DNA of 64,000 bases, taken from assembly GCA_032871835.1 (NCBI GenBank), contig CM065303.1:52986597-53050596 (forward strand), written 5' to 3'. Numbering within the stretch: position 1 is the first letter of the stretch; each line of letters begins with the position of its first letter. Source of the DNA: Dipteronia dyeriana (Eukaryota; Streptophyta; Magnoliopsida; Sapindales; Sapindaceae). The notes below the pieces were generated by a model. It was not told the origin of the DNA, made no database searches, and saw nothing but the letters and a program-made list of their open reading frames with translations. This document shows positions 23,909 through 34,574 of the stretch, piece after piece. Both the position numbers and the translations under genes were made by a program.

Positions 23909-24200
23909 AAAGTCTTGACAATAGGTGTGAGACTTATGTTGTTGAGTAAGAAGTCTTGGCAAGAGGTGTGAGACCTTGGATTGTCAAGCAAGGAAGTCTT
24001 GGCTAGAGTCGGGAGGACTCGGATAGTCAAGCAAAAAGTCTTGCCTAGAGTCGTGAGGATCCGGATAGGTGAGCGAGGAAGTCTTGAATAGAGTCGGGAG
24101 GACTCAGATAGTGGAGCAAGAAGTCTTGCCTTGGGTCGTGAGGATCCGGTAAGGTGAGCGAGGAAGTCTTGACAAGAGGTGTGAGGCCTCATAGAGCATG
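23909..24200 (+). repeat. Seven-unit 42-43 bp tandem array in F 5' LTR
   Basis: AGTCTTG occurs at 23911, 23952, 23995, 24037, 24080, 24122 and 24165, alternating with AAGAGGTGTGAG and AGTCGGGAGGACTCGGAT spacers and ending in GTCAAGCA or GGTGAGCG. The same array is present in A, D and the F 3' LTR (about 40310-40600). Confidence 0.9.
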
Positions 24201-24664
24201 AGGACGACATCTTCATGAGTAGGATATGAGGGTAGTTTCTAGGTTAAGGGGTCACTTGAGAGATTGTACTTGTCTTATCTACTAGTGGATTTTATTTGTC
24301 GGTGGTTGCTAACCCGTGGATGTTTCCTTTTTGGAGGTTTACCATGTTATATCTTGTGTCAACTTCTCTTTATCCATATCTCTCTAGTATTTGTATTTGT
24401 TATTTGAATACTATTAATAGAACTCTTTATGTAGGTTGACTTCCTTTCTATAAAATAGATTGTGTATGTGTTACAATTACTTGTTTGTATCACATTTTAC
24501 TTGTTTTATATATTGATTAAGTGTTTTTAATTAATATATATATTGTGATACAAGCAATCTAGAGGGACAAACTTTTGTTTGTTTCTAAGGGAGTCGAAAA
24601 AGGTGTCTAACCTATTCACCCCCTATAGGTTAGCCTTGAGCATTTAACCGGGTTTGTATTTTCA

Positions 24665-24678
24665 ATTGGTATCAGTCC
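24665..24678 (+). promoter_or_regulatory. Element F primer-binding site
   Basis: ATTGGTATCAGTCC follows the LTR end: initiator tRNA-Met type with the last bases altered. Confidence 0.85.
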
Positions 24679-24747
24679 AGGACACTAGATTGCACTTAGG
24701 GAGAGTTCAGGTGATACATTCTTTGTTTTTACAAGGCGTTTGAATTC

Positions 24748-24851
24748 ATGGGTTTACAAGATGATGTATTAGAGGAATGAGCCTCAAATACTAGGCCACC
24801 ATTAATTTGAGGCACTAACTATGGGTATTGGAAGTTGAGGATGAAAGCCTA
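24748..24851 (+). pseudogene. Element F gag, N-terminal piece (split by G)
   Basis: The ATG at 24748 opens MGLQDDV, followed by ASNTRPPL and GTNYGYWKLRMKAY, the N-terminus of the UBN2-type gag. Two stops interrupt it. At KAY the reading frame meets element G, and the rest of the domain continues at 34575. The target duplication of G is GCCTA (24847-24851) and ACCTA (34575-34579). Confidence 0.85.
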
Positions 24852-26430
24852 TGAAAAGTCCTTATTTGTTGATTGGCTTATTTCGTGAACAACCACATTG
24901 TTGGGGTTCATGTAAGGGTAGCTTAGGCTCTCAAGACCTCAAGAAGAGAAGCATCAAAGGTAAAAATCTTGTGCTTACTTACTTTGAAGAGATAATTGCA
25001 CACACTCATAACTCTTGATCTTATATGTTGAGTGTTCTCTTGTGTGCATTTTAGTTTAATTGACTCTTGTTGACCTATTTGCATCTTGCTATGAAAGTTG
25101 TATGTCATGCTAGGCATTAAAATAAGATGCAATTTCATCACTCTTGAACTTATTGTTTTGTTCATTTGAGTGTTGGAAAATAGGCATTGCGCTGGTGGTG
25201 CGCTGCTCGACCAGCGCACCTCACCAGCGTAACTTTCACAGTGGCCTGTCGTTATTGTTGGGCCACTGAGCTGCGCTGTTGCACCCGCGCATAGTTGAAA
25301 AATGTAGGCGTGCATTGGTGCTGCGCTACTCGTCTAGCGCAGCCTCACCAGCTCAAACATCCTAGAGAATCTGCGCTTATGTTGCGCCACTGGGATGTGC
25401 CACTCGTCCAGTGCCTTTTTTAAAAATAGGTTGTGCGTTGGTGGTGCGCTACTCGACCAGCGCACGTCACCAGCGCACACAGAGGAAGCTGGAACGTTTT
25501 TTCCAAAACAACTTTACTTTGTTTGGATCTTATATATATATAACTCAATGCCTTAAGGTCGTGTATGAGTTCAGAATATCACAATTCGTCCTTAGAACAC
25601 ATTTCAAAGGAAAAAAACTTCCAAGATTTCATTTTTACTCACTCAAAGCATTCCTATGTGCATCAAATCTTCATCTTGCATCATCTAAGTTCATTTAGAG
25701 TGCATCTATGGATAGGGCTGCTTCATCACATCTTGTTTGGTAAGTTTTTCATTATCTTCTTACAAGCCAAGTGTTTTGCTTACTAAACCATCTCTTTAAT
25801 TAATTGTATTCTCTTCGAACATTCTTAGATACAAATTAGAGATTGTTGTGATGCCATGATTGAGTGTTGTATTGTGATAGCTTCATAGGATTGTTTGATC
25901 TATGGTTAGCTAAGCTACTTGAACATGTCATTTAGCTTTTGATATCTAGGATTGTATTAATTGTCATCTCATTATCCTAGATAAGCATATAGGGTTTCCT
26001 AGCTTTGTTTGTTCATTGAATATCATTATATATTCTCTTAGGACACTTTATCTTTTCATTGAGAAGTAAGACTTGTGTTGCTTCCGGGAGTAGGTAGCTT
26101 AAAGCACAAGCATGATGAACTAGGTTCACTTATACCGGGATTAGATAGTGGTGGAGGATTAAACCGGGATTAGGTTGTAATTCCTTTATCAGTAGTGGAT
26201 TCGAGGTTTCACTGTGGCGCACTCATCAGCCCGTGGTTTTTCCCATTTGGAGGGTTTCCACGTATATCTCAAGTGTTTTTACTATTTCCGCATTTATTAC
26301 ACCTGTGGTATCTTTGCAACTAGATAGGGGTATTTTCGTTAACTTGACTCTTAACAAAAATTGGGTAAAAGTTATTTCAAATCTATTCACCCCCCCTTAG
26401 ATAAATTTTACACACCTATTATTTGTTTCA
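24852..26430 (+). repeat. Element G 5' LTR (1.58 kb)
   Basis: TGAAAAGTCC...TTTGTTTCA. The GC-rich segment (about 25190-25490) is built of TGCGCTGGT and ACCAGCGCA inverted units. A TATATATATATAA box follows at about 25531-25543. Frames within it are not genes. Confidence 0.9.
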
Positions 26431-26444
26431 ATTAGTATCAGAGT
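26431..26444 (+). promoter_or_regulatory. Element G primer-binding site
   Basis: ATTAGTATCAGAGT directly follows the LTR end: initiator tRNA-Met type with one change in the conserved core. Confidence 0.8.
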
Positions 26445-26556
26445 AGGTTCCTAGACATACGTAGGTGATCCTTGCTCATTTTGGTGTGTGTTGCATTTTG
26501 TTTGTTTGTGTTGACCATTCATACACTTGCATTCTTATCATTCATTCATAAAAACA

Positions 26557-28217
26557 ATGAGTGGAAACGGTGGCAATGAGGGAGCTTCCAGCACTAGACC
26601 TCCACTCCTCACCGGGTTGAATTATGCCTCTTAGAAAGGCAAGATGGAGTCGTACATATGCCAAATTCATGACAGGGCATGGATGGCGGTTGAAGATGGC
26701 TACATTCCACCCATGATGACTCCTGTAGATGGAGGAGATGATGTACTCAAACCAAAGGCTCAGTGGAATGCACAAGAGTTTGAGGCTTTAAAGTGGAATA
26801 GGAAGGCAATGCATGCCATCCTTTGTGCAATGGATGATAACCAATACAAGTAGGTTCAAAATACTAGGATAGCTAAGGAAGCATGGGATATCCTAGAAGT
26901 TGCACATGAGAGAACCGACGTGGTTAAGAAATTGAAGCTTCAAGTTCTCCAAACACAATTCGAATTGCTCAAGATGGATGAGAACGAGTGCTTCAATGAT
27001 TTTGAAATAAGGTTGATGGAAATTGTGAACCAAAGTCATCAACTTGGTGATCCTTAATCGGATAAGAAGATCAAGCAGAAGATTATGAGGTTTCTATCTG
27101 AGAGGTTTGAGTCCAATGTGACGGCTTTGGAGGTTGCAAAGACATGAAGCCAAGTGAAGTGATTCGAAGGCTTCTAACATATGAATCTAGGAAATGTCCT
27201 AACCCCACACCATCAAAGAAGCAAAAAGATATTGCTTTGAAAGCCTCTTAAGTTGAGAAAGAGAAAGGTGATGACTCGGATGAAGAGATGGCCTTACTAA
27301 TGAGGAAGTTCAAGAAATTCTACAAGTTTGAGAAGAAAGGCTTTGGATCCAAGGGTCAAGACTTGAAGAAAAAGGCTCCCTTCAAGAAGTTTGAGCCTAG
27401 GCAAGAGAAGACCGATAAGAAAGGAGTCCAATGCTATGAATGTGGTGGAATAGGTCACTTTGCCCCGGAATGTATAAATCACAAGAACAAGAAGAAGGGA
27501 AAAGTTATTGCTGCCACATGGAGTGAAAGTGATGACTCTAATGAAGGGGATGAGTCTTCGGATGATGAAGAACTCATGGCTAACTTCATAGCATTTACAT
27601 CATCTCTTAGGAGCAAAGACGCTTGTGAAGAAGAAAATGATAGTCAAGAGGGAGACTACTCAAGTGATGATGGATTTTCATCACAAAACACAAATGGAAA
27701 TATGGATAGGATGGATCTCAAGGACTACATGGCGAAGTTTGAGAGCTCAAGATTAAAGAACAAAAATGAGATCAAGAGACTAAAAGAAGAAAATCTAGAC
27801 CTTTCAACTCAAGTTGACCAACTAAATAAAGAGTTGGAAAGATCTAAGAGGAGTGAAGAAGGGTTGAAAAAAGAGCTTGAAGATGCTAGAGAGTTGTTGG
27901 CCAAGATGAACTCTAGCACCAAGAAACTTGACCACATGCTAGATGTTGGGAAAAGGCCAAGTGACAAGAAGGGGCTTGGGTTTGAAGATGACAAGATGTC
28001 CTCCACTTCAAGCAATACCATTTTTGTAAAAAGCACGAACTTCAATGGGTCTTCTTCTCATCAAACTCCTAGGAAGAAGCTCGATCTAGAAGAGTGTTCA
28101 AATAGTGCTAAAGTGAAGGTGACACCAGGAAGCCCACCTCAAGCTCATCCTACAAGGGCTCCTCAAGTTAACCTTCCTCAATCAAAATCTCACAAAGGGA
28201 AGGCACCTATCATGTAA
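26557..28217 (+). pseudogene. Element G gag region
   Basis: The start MSGNGG at 26557 is chosen because the frame continues through RPPLLTGLNYAS, KGKMESYICQ, AWMAVEDGY and WNAQEFEALKWNRKAMHAI, the UBN2-type capsid domain. Stops lie near 26633, 26850 and 27056 and a frameshift near 27140. From 27288 one 309-codon frame holds the Lys-rich stretch, knuckle CYECGGIGHFAPEC, an acidic Ser/Asp segment and a long coiled coil (about 27740-27920), ending at a TAA at 28216-28218. A second knuckle follows in the next segment. In an intact element gag and pol would be one polyprotein. Confidence 0.88.
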
Positions 28218-31200
28218 GCTCAACCAAGGAAGCAATCAAGTCTTACTCAACAACAAAGAAGGAAAGCTCCTCAACAACAAGCAAGACAACCACAAAGACA
28301 TGGGAAGGCTCAAATGCATCCTCAAGGATATGGTATAATTTCTAACTTTTTACCTACATGTCATTTTTGTGGTATTGATGGTCACATTAGACCAAATTGC
28401 TTTAGGTATATCAATTTGTGTAGGATTGAAAACATGATAGAAAAGAAAAAGGCTAGAGCCATGAAGCATGATCCTAGGACATCTAGAGCCATGATGCATG
28501 ATCCTGAGAAACCTAAAGCCATGATGCATGTCACTAGGAATAGTGGCATACCTTTGCATGATCCTAGGACATTTAGAGCCTTTGTACCAATGACCACTAG
28601 GAAGAAAAATACTGTACCTAGGTGGATTAGAAAGGATGAACACATTTTCCATGTTGCACAAATTGCTTTGAAAGATCATTCTTGTGATTTTTGGTATTTG
28701 GATAGTGGGTGCTCTAGGCACATGACTGGAAATAAGAGTGTCTTTGAGACTTTTGTGATGGAGGAGGGAGGAAATGTCACCTTTGGTGATGGATCCAAAA
28801 GGAAGGTCAAAGGAAAGGGAACCATTTCCATTCCCGAATTACCCTATTTGTCCAATGCTTTGTATGTTGATGGCCTAAAAGCCAATTTGATAAGCATTTC
28901 ACATCTTAGTTATGATGGACTCTCCGTCTTGTTTAGAAAAAATGATTGTTCTATCCTATTGCCTAATGGACAAACCTTGTTAAAAGGTATGAGGTCTAGT
29001 GACAATTGCTATTGTCTTGAGGCTAGAAGTGTGTCTTGTAATGTGTCCAAGGATGAACAAATAGAGTTGTGGCATGAAAGACTTGGTCACATGAACTTTA
29101 GGGATTTAAGACTCTTAGATAAGTTCAATATTGTGCGAGGCTTTCCCAAGCTTGGGAAAAAAGGTTAATGGTGTTTGTGGACCTTACCAACAAGGGAAGC
29201 AAACCAAAAGTATGCACAAAAAGGGAAAGTATATAACCACCAAAGAACCAAGAGCTTCTCCACATGGATCTTATGGGTCCTATGCAAACCGAGAGTTTAG
29301 GTGGAAAGAGATACATTTTTTGTATGTGTAGATGACTTCTCTAGGTACACATGGACCTATTTCCTTAGAGAAAAATCTGAAACTTTTGACAAGTTTAAAA
29401 TGCTTTGCTCTAAAATTCAAAATGAAATGAACTCCAAGATTAAAAGCATTAAGAGAATTAGAAGTGACCATGTGAAGGAATTTTAGAATGCCCACTTTGA
29501 AAACTATTGCAATAGTCTAGGCATTTCTCATGAGTTTTCAGCTCCTAGGACACTTCAACAAAATGGAGTTGTTGAGAGGAAAAATAGGGTTCTTCAAGAA
29601 ATGGCCCGTGTGATGTTGCTTAGCAACAATGTCCCTAGGAATCTTTGGGCCGAAGCCGTCAATACGGTATGCTACATAGGCAATAGAGTTTTTCTTAGGC
29701 CCCACACTCGGCAAACCTCCTATGAGTTATGGAAAGGTAGGAAGCCAAATGTTAGCAACGTCCACACTTTTGGAAGCAAATGCTACATTTTGAATGACAG
29801 TGATCAACTTGGCAAATTTGATGCTAAGAGTGATGAGGGTATCTTCATTGGCTATGCCTTGAATAGTAGAGCCTATAGAGTTTTTAATCTAAGAACTAAG
29901 ACCGTAATGGAATCATCTAATATTGTCATTGATGATACTAGGCTCAAAACTAATGACCATGAGAAGGAGGTAGATTTAGTTGATGACTCCCCTTTGGAGA
30001 AGGTAGTTGATATCTCTAATGTTGAAAAGGCTAATCTTGATGATGACATAGCACAACTTAGTGATAGGATTCCTCACTTGGACTCAAAAGAACCTACTCC
30101 ATGGGTTAGGAAACTTCATGACAAAGATGACATTATTGGTGAAGTTAGTGAGGGTGTTAGGACTAGGCGTCAAATGGCTAATCTTATTAGCTACACTTGT
30201 TACACCTCTCAAATGGAACCCAAGAAAATTGATGAAGCCTTAAAAGATGAATTTTGGGTTCTTGCTATGCAAGAAGAACTTAACCAATTTGAAAGGAATG
30301 AGGTTTGGACTCTATTTCCTAGGCCTAAAAATACCAATGTGATAGGCACCAAGTGGGTATATAGAAACAAATCTGATGAGGATGACAACATTGTGAGAAA
30401 CAAGGCTAGGCTTGTAGCACAAGGATACTCTCAAATTGAGGGTATTGACTTTGATGAGACATTTGCTCCCGTTGCTAGGATTGAGTCCATTAGGCTTCTT
30501 TTATCCATTTCTTGTTTGCACAAGTTCAAATTATATCGAATGGATGTTAAGAGTGCCTTCCTCAATGGTTTCTTGCAAGAGGACGTGTTTGTTGAGCAAC
30601 CCAAAGGGTTTGTTGAGCAACCCAAAGGGTTTGTGGATCCTCACCACCCTAACCATGTCTATCACCTCAAGAAAGCTTTGTATGGGTTGAAACAAGCACC
30701 TAGGGCTTGGTATGAGCATCTCACTCAATATCTTATAGACAATGGCTACACTAGGGGTAGTGTTGACAAGACTTTATTCATCAAGAAAAACAAAGATGAG
30801 CTCTTTATAGCTCAAATCTATGTTGATGATATAGTCTTTGGCTCCACCAATGACACCAAAGTCCAACAATTTGTTGATGTTATGTCTTATGAATTTGAGA
30901 TGAGTCTTGTTGGTGAGTTAAGTTACTTTCTAGGTTTACAAATTAAGCAAATGGATGATGGGATTTTCATATCTCAAGCTAAGTATGCCAAAAACCTAGT
31001 GAAGAAATTTGGCCTTGAAAGTGCCAAACATTGTGATACACCCATGAGTACCACTTTGAAGCTAAGCAACGATGCTAGTGGTAAAAGTGTGGACCAAAAT
31101 TTATATCGTGGCATGATTGGGAGCTTGCTCTATTTGACCGCAAGTAGGCCAAATATCTTCTTTAGTGTGGGTGTGTGTGCTAGGTACCAAGCGGATTCTA

Positions 31201-31763
31201 AGGAGTTCCATCTCTCTTCTGTTAAGAGAATCATTCGATATGTGAATGAGACATCCAACTATGGGATTTGGTACTCTGTTGACACTAATGCTAGTCTTGT
31301 AGGCTTTAGTGATGCAGATTGGGCAGGAAATTGTGATGATAGGAAAAGTACATCGGGCGGTTGCTTTTTCCTTGGGAACAACCTTGTCTCTTGGTTTTGC
31401 AAGAAGCAAAATTTAATTTCCTTGTCCACGACTGAGGTCGAATACATTGCTGTTGGGAGTGGATGCACACAACTCCTTTGGATGAAGCAAATGCTAGTCG
31501 ACTATGGATTCAATCAAGGTACTCTTACTCTCTTTTGTGATTACATGAGTGCAATTAATATTTCAAAGAATCCAGTTCAGCATTCTAGGACTAAGCATAT
31601 TTACATCCGTCATCATTTCATTTGAGAACTAGTTGAGAGCAAACGCATTGTACTTGAACATGTAGGTACCAATGATCAACTAGCGGATCTATTTACTAAA
31701 CTTTTAGATGCTACTAGATTCAAGACTCTTAGTAGATCTATTGGGATTTGTTTAATGGAGTGA
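28218..31763 (+). pseudogene. Element G pol: protease, integrase, RT, RNase H
   Basis: Domains in copia order. Knuckle CHFCGIDGHIRPNC (about 28360); protease WYLDSGCSRHMTG (about 28692-28730); GAG-pre-integrase LWHERLGHMNF; integrase zinc motif with one Cys replaced (CGPYQQGKQTK); catalytic region with SDHVKEF and [16 protein letters not shown] has [31 protein letters not shown] and YVDD (about 30823). RNase H has [16 protein letters not shown] and CDYMSAI. Frame changes fall near 29165 and 29300 and stops near 29485 and 31624; the conserved end GICLME fixes the C-terminus at 31763. A 7-residue duplication (EQPKGFV twice) precedes DPHHPNHV. Confidence 0.92.
30587..30632 (+). repeat. 21-bp in-frame tandem duplication in G RT
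   Basis: GTTGAGCAACCCAAAGGGTTT occurs twice back to back, adding seven residues. The related RT of C has a single copy ([16 protein letters not shown]). Confidence 0.9.
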
Positions 31764-32948
31764 TGTGTTGTGATTTTTGACCCCATATGGGGAACTCAAG
31801 CAAAGAGAGCTATTGTATACTTGTTGCATGCAATTTTTTCTTAAAAATATGTTTATGCCTCTTTATTGATTGCTTGAGTAGCTTGGTTGCACTTATAGTA
31901 TATTGTATTTTCTAAAATAAGTGTGAATTTTGCTTTACCTACAATCCATGTTATATTTATGTTCAAAAATGCATTTTTGGACTAGGAGATATACATTGGA
32001 AGTACATGTTAAATGACCTATAATTATCTCCATGACATGATGATTCTTTAATGACATGCTAATGAAAAATGATAAAGCATGAATTGATGATTGCAATTGT
32101 TAAATGCAACACATTGTGTGAAAATGCTAGTGAGACTAAAATGTTTAATCCATGTCTCTCTTTCTTTATTAGTTGAACATGGCTATTATCATACGGGTAT
32201 CCTCCCGGAAAAATCAAATAGGGTGCAAAGTTTCTCATGCCATGTTTAGTTTACAAAGTTGGATATAGTGCCTTTAAAACTTGATATTTATAAGAACTCT
32301 ATATCCTTGCTTCTTTCATGACAAATGGTGAAATTGTTTTGAATTATATTGGAAACCTTTGTCATTTGCTTTGCCAAATACCATTGTTTTTGGACTTGAA
32401 TGCAACATGTCTTATATGCAAAGTACTTTTTTGATTCACACATTGTCTTTCAAATAAATCTCCTTGTGTCTCTTCTATCAATTGAGGTTGCATAAATGTG
32501 GCTTATATAATTATGCAACAATCTTGTAAGTTTTTTTCTTTCTTTGCCTTGAGTGACCCGGTTGGGGACTTCTCCTTTGTCTATATCATGACAAAAAAAG
32601 GGAGTAGCATTGACCTAGCATTGTGATGTTAGGGGAGTAGCATGTGTTGGCTTTGAGGGGGAGCATTGTTTGTTTGAGGGGGAGCATTGCATGAGCATTT
32701 CATGATATCATACTCATATTTCTAAATGCAAATGTTTTGCTTTATTGTCATTTGATCTCCTCACATGCACTTGGTTTGGAAAGCGTATTTGTGCTTGCCT
32801 TGTGTGTAGGGTTGATAGTTCTACAAGAGAATGAAGATTTGAAGTTTTTTTTTATGTTTATCTCTTTGTAATGTAGAATATCTTCCCGGTGTTTTTCTAT
32901 TTTTTTTGTGAGGATCAATGTGAGAGGTGGTTTTGTCACAAAATAGCT
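31764..32948 (+). other. Element G non-coding region between pol and 3' LTR
   Basis: No env-like or other credible gene. It includes a GACAAAAAAAGGGAGTAGC tract (about 32590) and two copies of GAGGGGGAGCATTG (about 32655 and 32675), polypurine-like motifs typical of SIRE-lineage 3' regions. Confidence 0.7.
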
Positions 32949-32960
32949 AAAGGGGGAGAT
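32949..32960 (+). promoter_or_regulatory. Element G polypurine tract
   Basis: AAAGGGGGAGAT immediately precedes the TGAAATGTCC start of the 3' LTR. Confidence 0.85.
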
Positions 32961-33650
32961 TGAAATGTCCTCATTTGTTGATTGGCTTATTTCTTGAACA
33001 ACCACATTGTTGGGGTTCATGTAAGGGTAGCTTAGGCTCTCAAGACCTCAAGAAGAGAAGCATCAAAGGTAAAATTCTTGTGCTTACTTACTTTGAAGAG
33101 ATAATTGCACACACTCACATATTCATGCATAACTCTTGATCTTATATGTTGAGTGTTCTCTTGTGTACATTTTAGTTTAATTGACTCTTGTTGACCTATT
33201 TGCATCTTGCTATGAAAGTTGTATGTCATGCTAGGCATTAAAATAGGATGAAATTTCATTACTTTTGAACTTATTGTTTTGTGCATTTGAGTGTTGGAAA
33301 AATAGGCATTGCGCTGGTGGTACGCTGCTCGACCAGCGCACCTCACCAGTGCAACTTTCACAGTGGCCTGTCGCTATTGTTGCGCCACTGAGCTGCGCCA
33401 CTGCACCCGCGCGTTGTTGAAAAATATAGGCGTGCGCTGGTGCTGCGCTACTCGACTAGCGCAGCCTCACTAGCGCAAACATCCTAGAGAATCTGCGCTT
33501 GTGTTGTGCTACTGGGATGCGCCACTCGTCCAGCGCCTGTTTTAAAAAAAGGTTGTGCGTTGGTGGTACGCTACTCGACCAGCGCACGTCACCAGTGCAC
33601 GCAGAGGAAGCTGGATCGTTTTTTCCAAAACGACTTCACTTTGTTTGGAT

Positions 33651-33685
<35 letters not shown>

Positions 33686-34574
33686 CTCAATGCCTTAAGG
33701 TCGTGTATGAGTTCAGAATATCACAATTCTTCCTTAGAACACATTTCAAAGGAAAAACATTTCTAAGAACTCATTTTTACTCACTCAAAGCATTCCCATG
33801 TGCATCAAATCTTCATCTTGCTTCATCTAAGTTCATTTAGAGTGCATCTATTGATAGGGCCGCTTCATCACATCTTGTTTGGTAAGTTCTTCATTATCTT
33901 CTTACAAGCCAAGTATTTTGCTTACTAAACCGTCTCTTTAATTAATTGTATTCTCTTAGAACATTCTTAGATACAAATTAGAGATTGTTGTGATGCCATG
34001 ATTGAGTGTTGTATTGTGATAGCTTCTTAGGATTGTTTGATCTATGGTTAGCTAAGGTACTTGAACATGTCATTTAGCTTTTGATATCTAGGATTGTATT
34101 AATTGTCATCTCATTATCCAAGATAAGCATATAGGGTTTCCTAGCTTTGTTTGTTCATTGAATATCATTATATATTCTCTTAGGACACTTTATCTTTTCA
34201 TTGAGAAGTAAGACTTGTGTTTCTTCCGGGAGTAGGTAGCTTAAAGCACAAGCATGATGAACTAGGTTCACTTATATCGGGACTAGGTAGTGGTGGAGGA
34301 TTAAACCGAGATTAGGCTGTAATTCCTTTATCATTAGTGGATTCGAGGTTTTACTGTGGCGCACTCATCAGCCCGTGGTTTTTCCCATTTGGAGGGTTTC
34401 CACATATATCTCAAGTGTTTTTACTATTTCCACATTTATTACACTTGTGGTATCTTTGCAACTAGATAGGGGTATTTTCGTTAACTTGACTATTAACGAA
34501 AATTGGGTAAAAGTTAATTAAAATCTATTCACCCCCCCTCTAGATTAATTTTACACACCATATTATTTGTTCCA
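32961..34574 (+). repeat. Element G 3' LTR (1.61 kb)
   Basis: It matches the 5' LTR almost throughout and ends TTTGTTCCA. The extra length comes mainly from expansion of the TATA-box dinucleotide run (about 33654-33683) and a short ACATATTCATGC insertion near 33117. Same GC-rich inverted units at about 33305-33600. Confidence 0.9.

Larger units (their letters stand above)
22053..24664 (+). repeat. Element F 5' LTR (2.6 kb)
   Basis: TGTTAGGTTTTAG...GTATTTTCA. It carries CA microsatellites, a nested palindrome island (22827-22903), a weak TATA-like CTATATTC (about 22962), seven 42-43 bp repeats, a CCCGTGGATGTTTCC hairpin motif and a CACCCCC tract. Open frames such as 22700-23074 and 23890-24216 lie within the LTR and are low-complexity by-products. 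Confidence 0.9.
24852..34574 (+). mobile_element. Element G: near-complete SIRE-type Ty1/copia element
   Basis: 9.7 kb with 5' LTR 24852-26430, PBS, gag, pol, about 1.2 kb of non-coding sequence, polypurine tract and 3' LTR 32961-34574. It is the innermost element of the nest, inserted in the gag of F. The LTR pair is visibly very similar, so the insertion is comparatively recent. The gag and early pol contain several stops and frameshifts, but 29601-31625 is one 674-codon frame covering the end of integrase, RT and most of RNase H. LTR and protein similarity place it with element C. Confidence 0.9.

Noticed and set aside
23909..24200. Regularly spaced repeats that could suggest a CRISPR array
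   Set aside because: Units are contiguous, spacers are related to one another, and the array lies inside a plant retrotransposon LTR that recurs elsewhere in the window.
28314..28721. Minus-strand frames opposite the start of G pol
   Set aside because: They are antisense shadows of a well-supported knuckle and protease coding region.
31764..32948. Possible env-like ORF after pol in G, as reported for some SIRE elements
   Set aside because: No open frame of reasonable length or with signal and membrane segments is present; only non-coding sequence with purine tracts.
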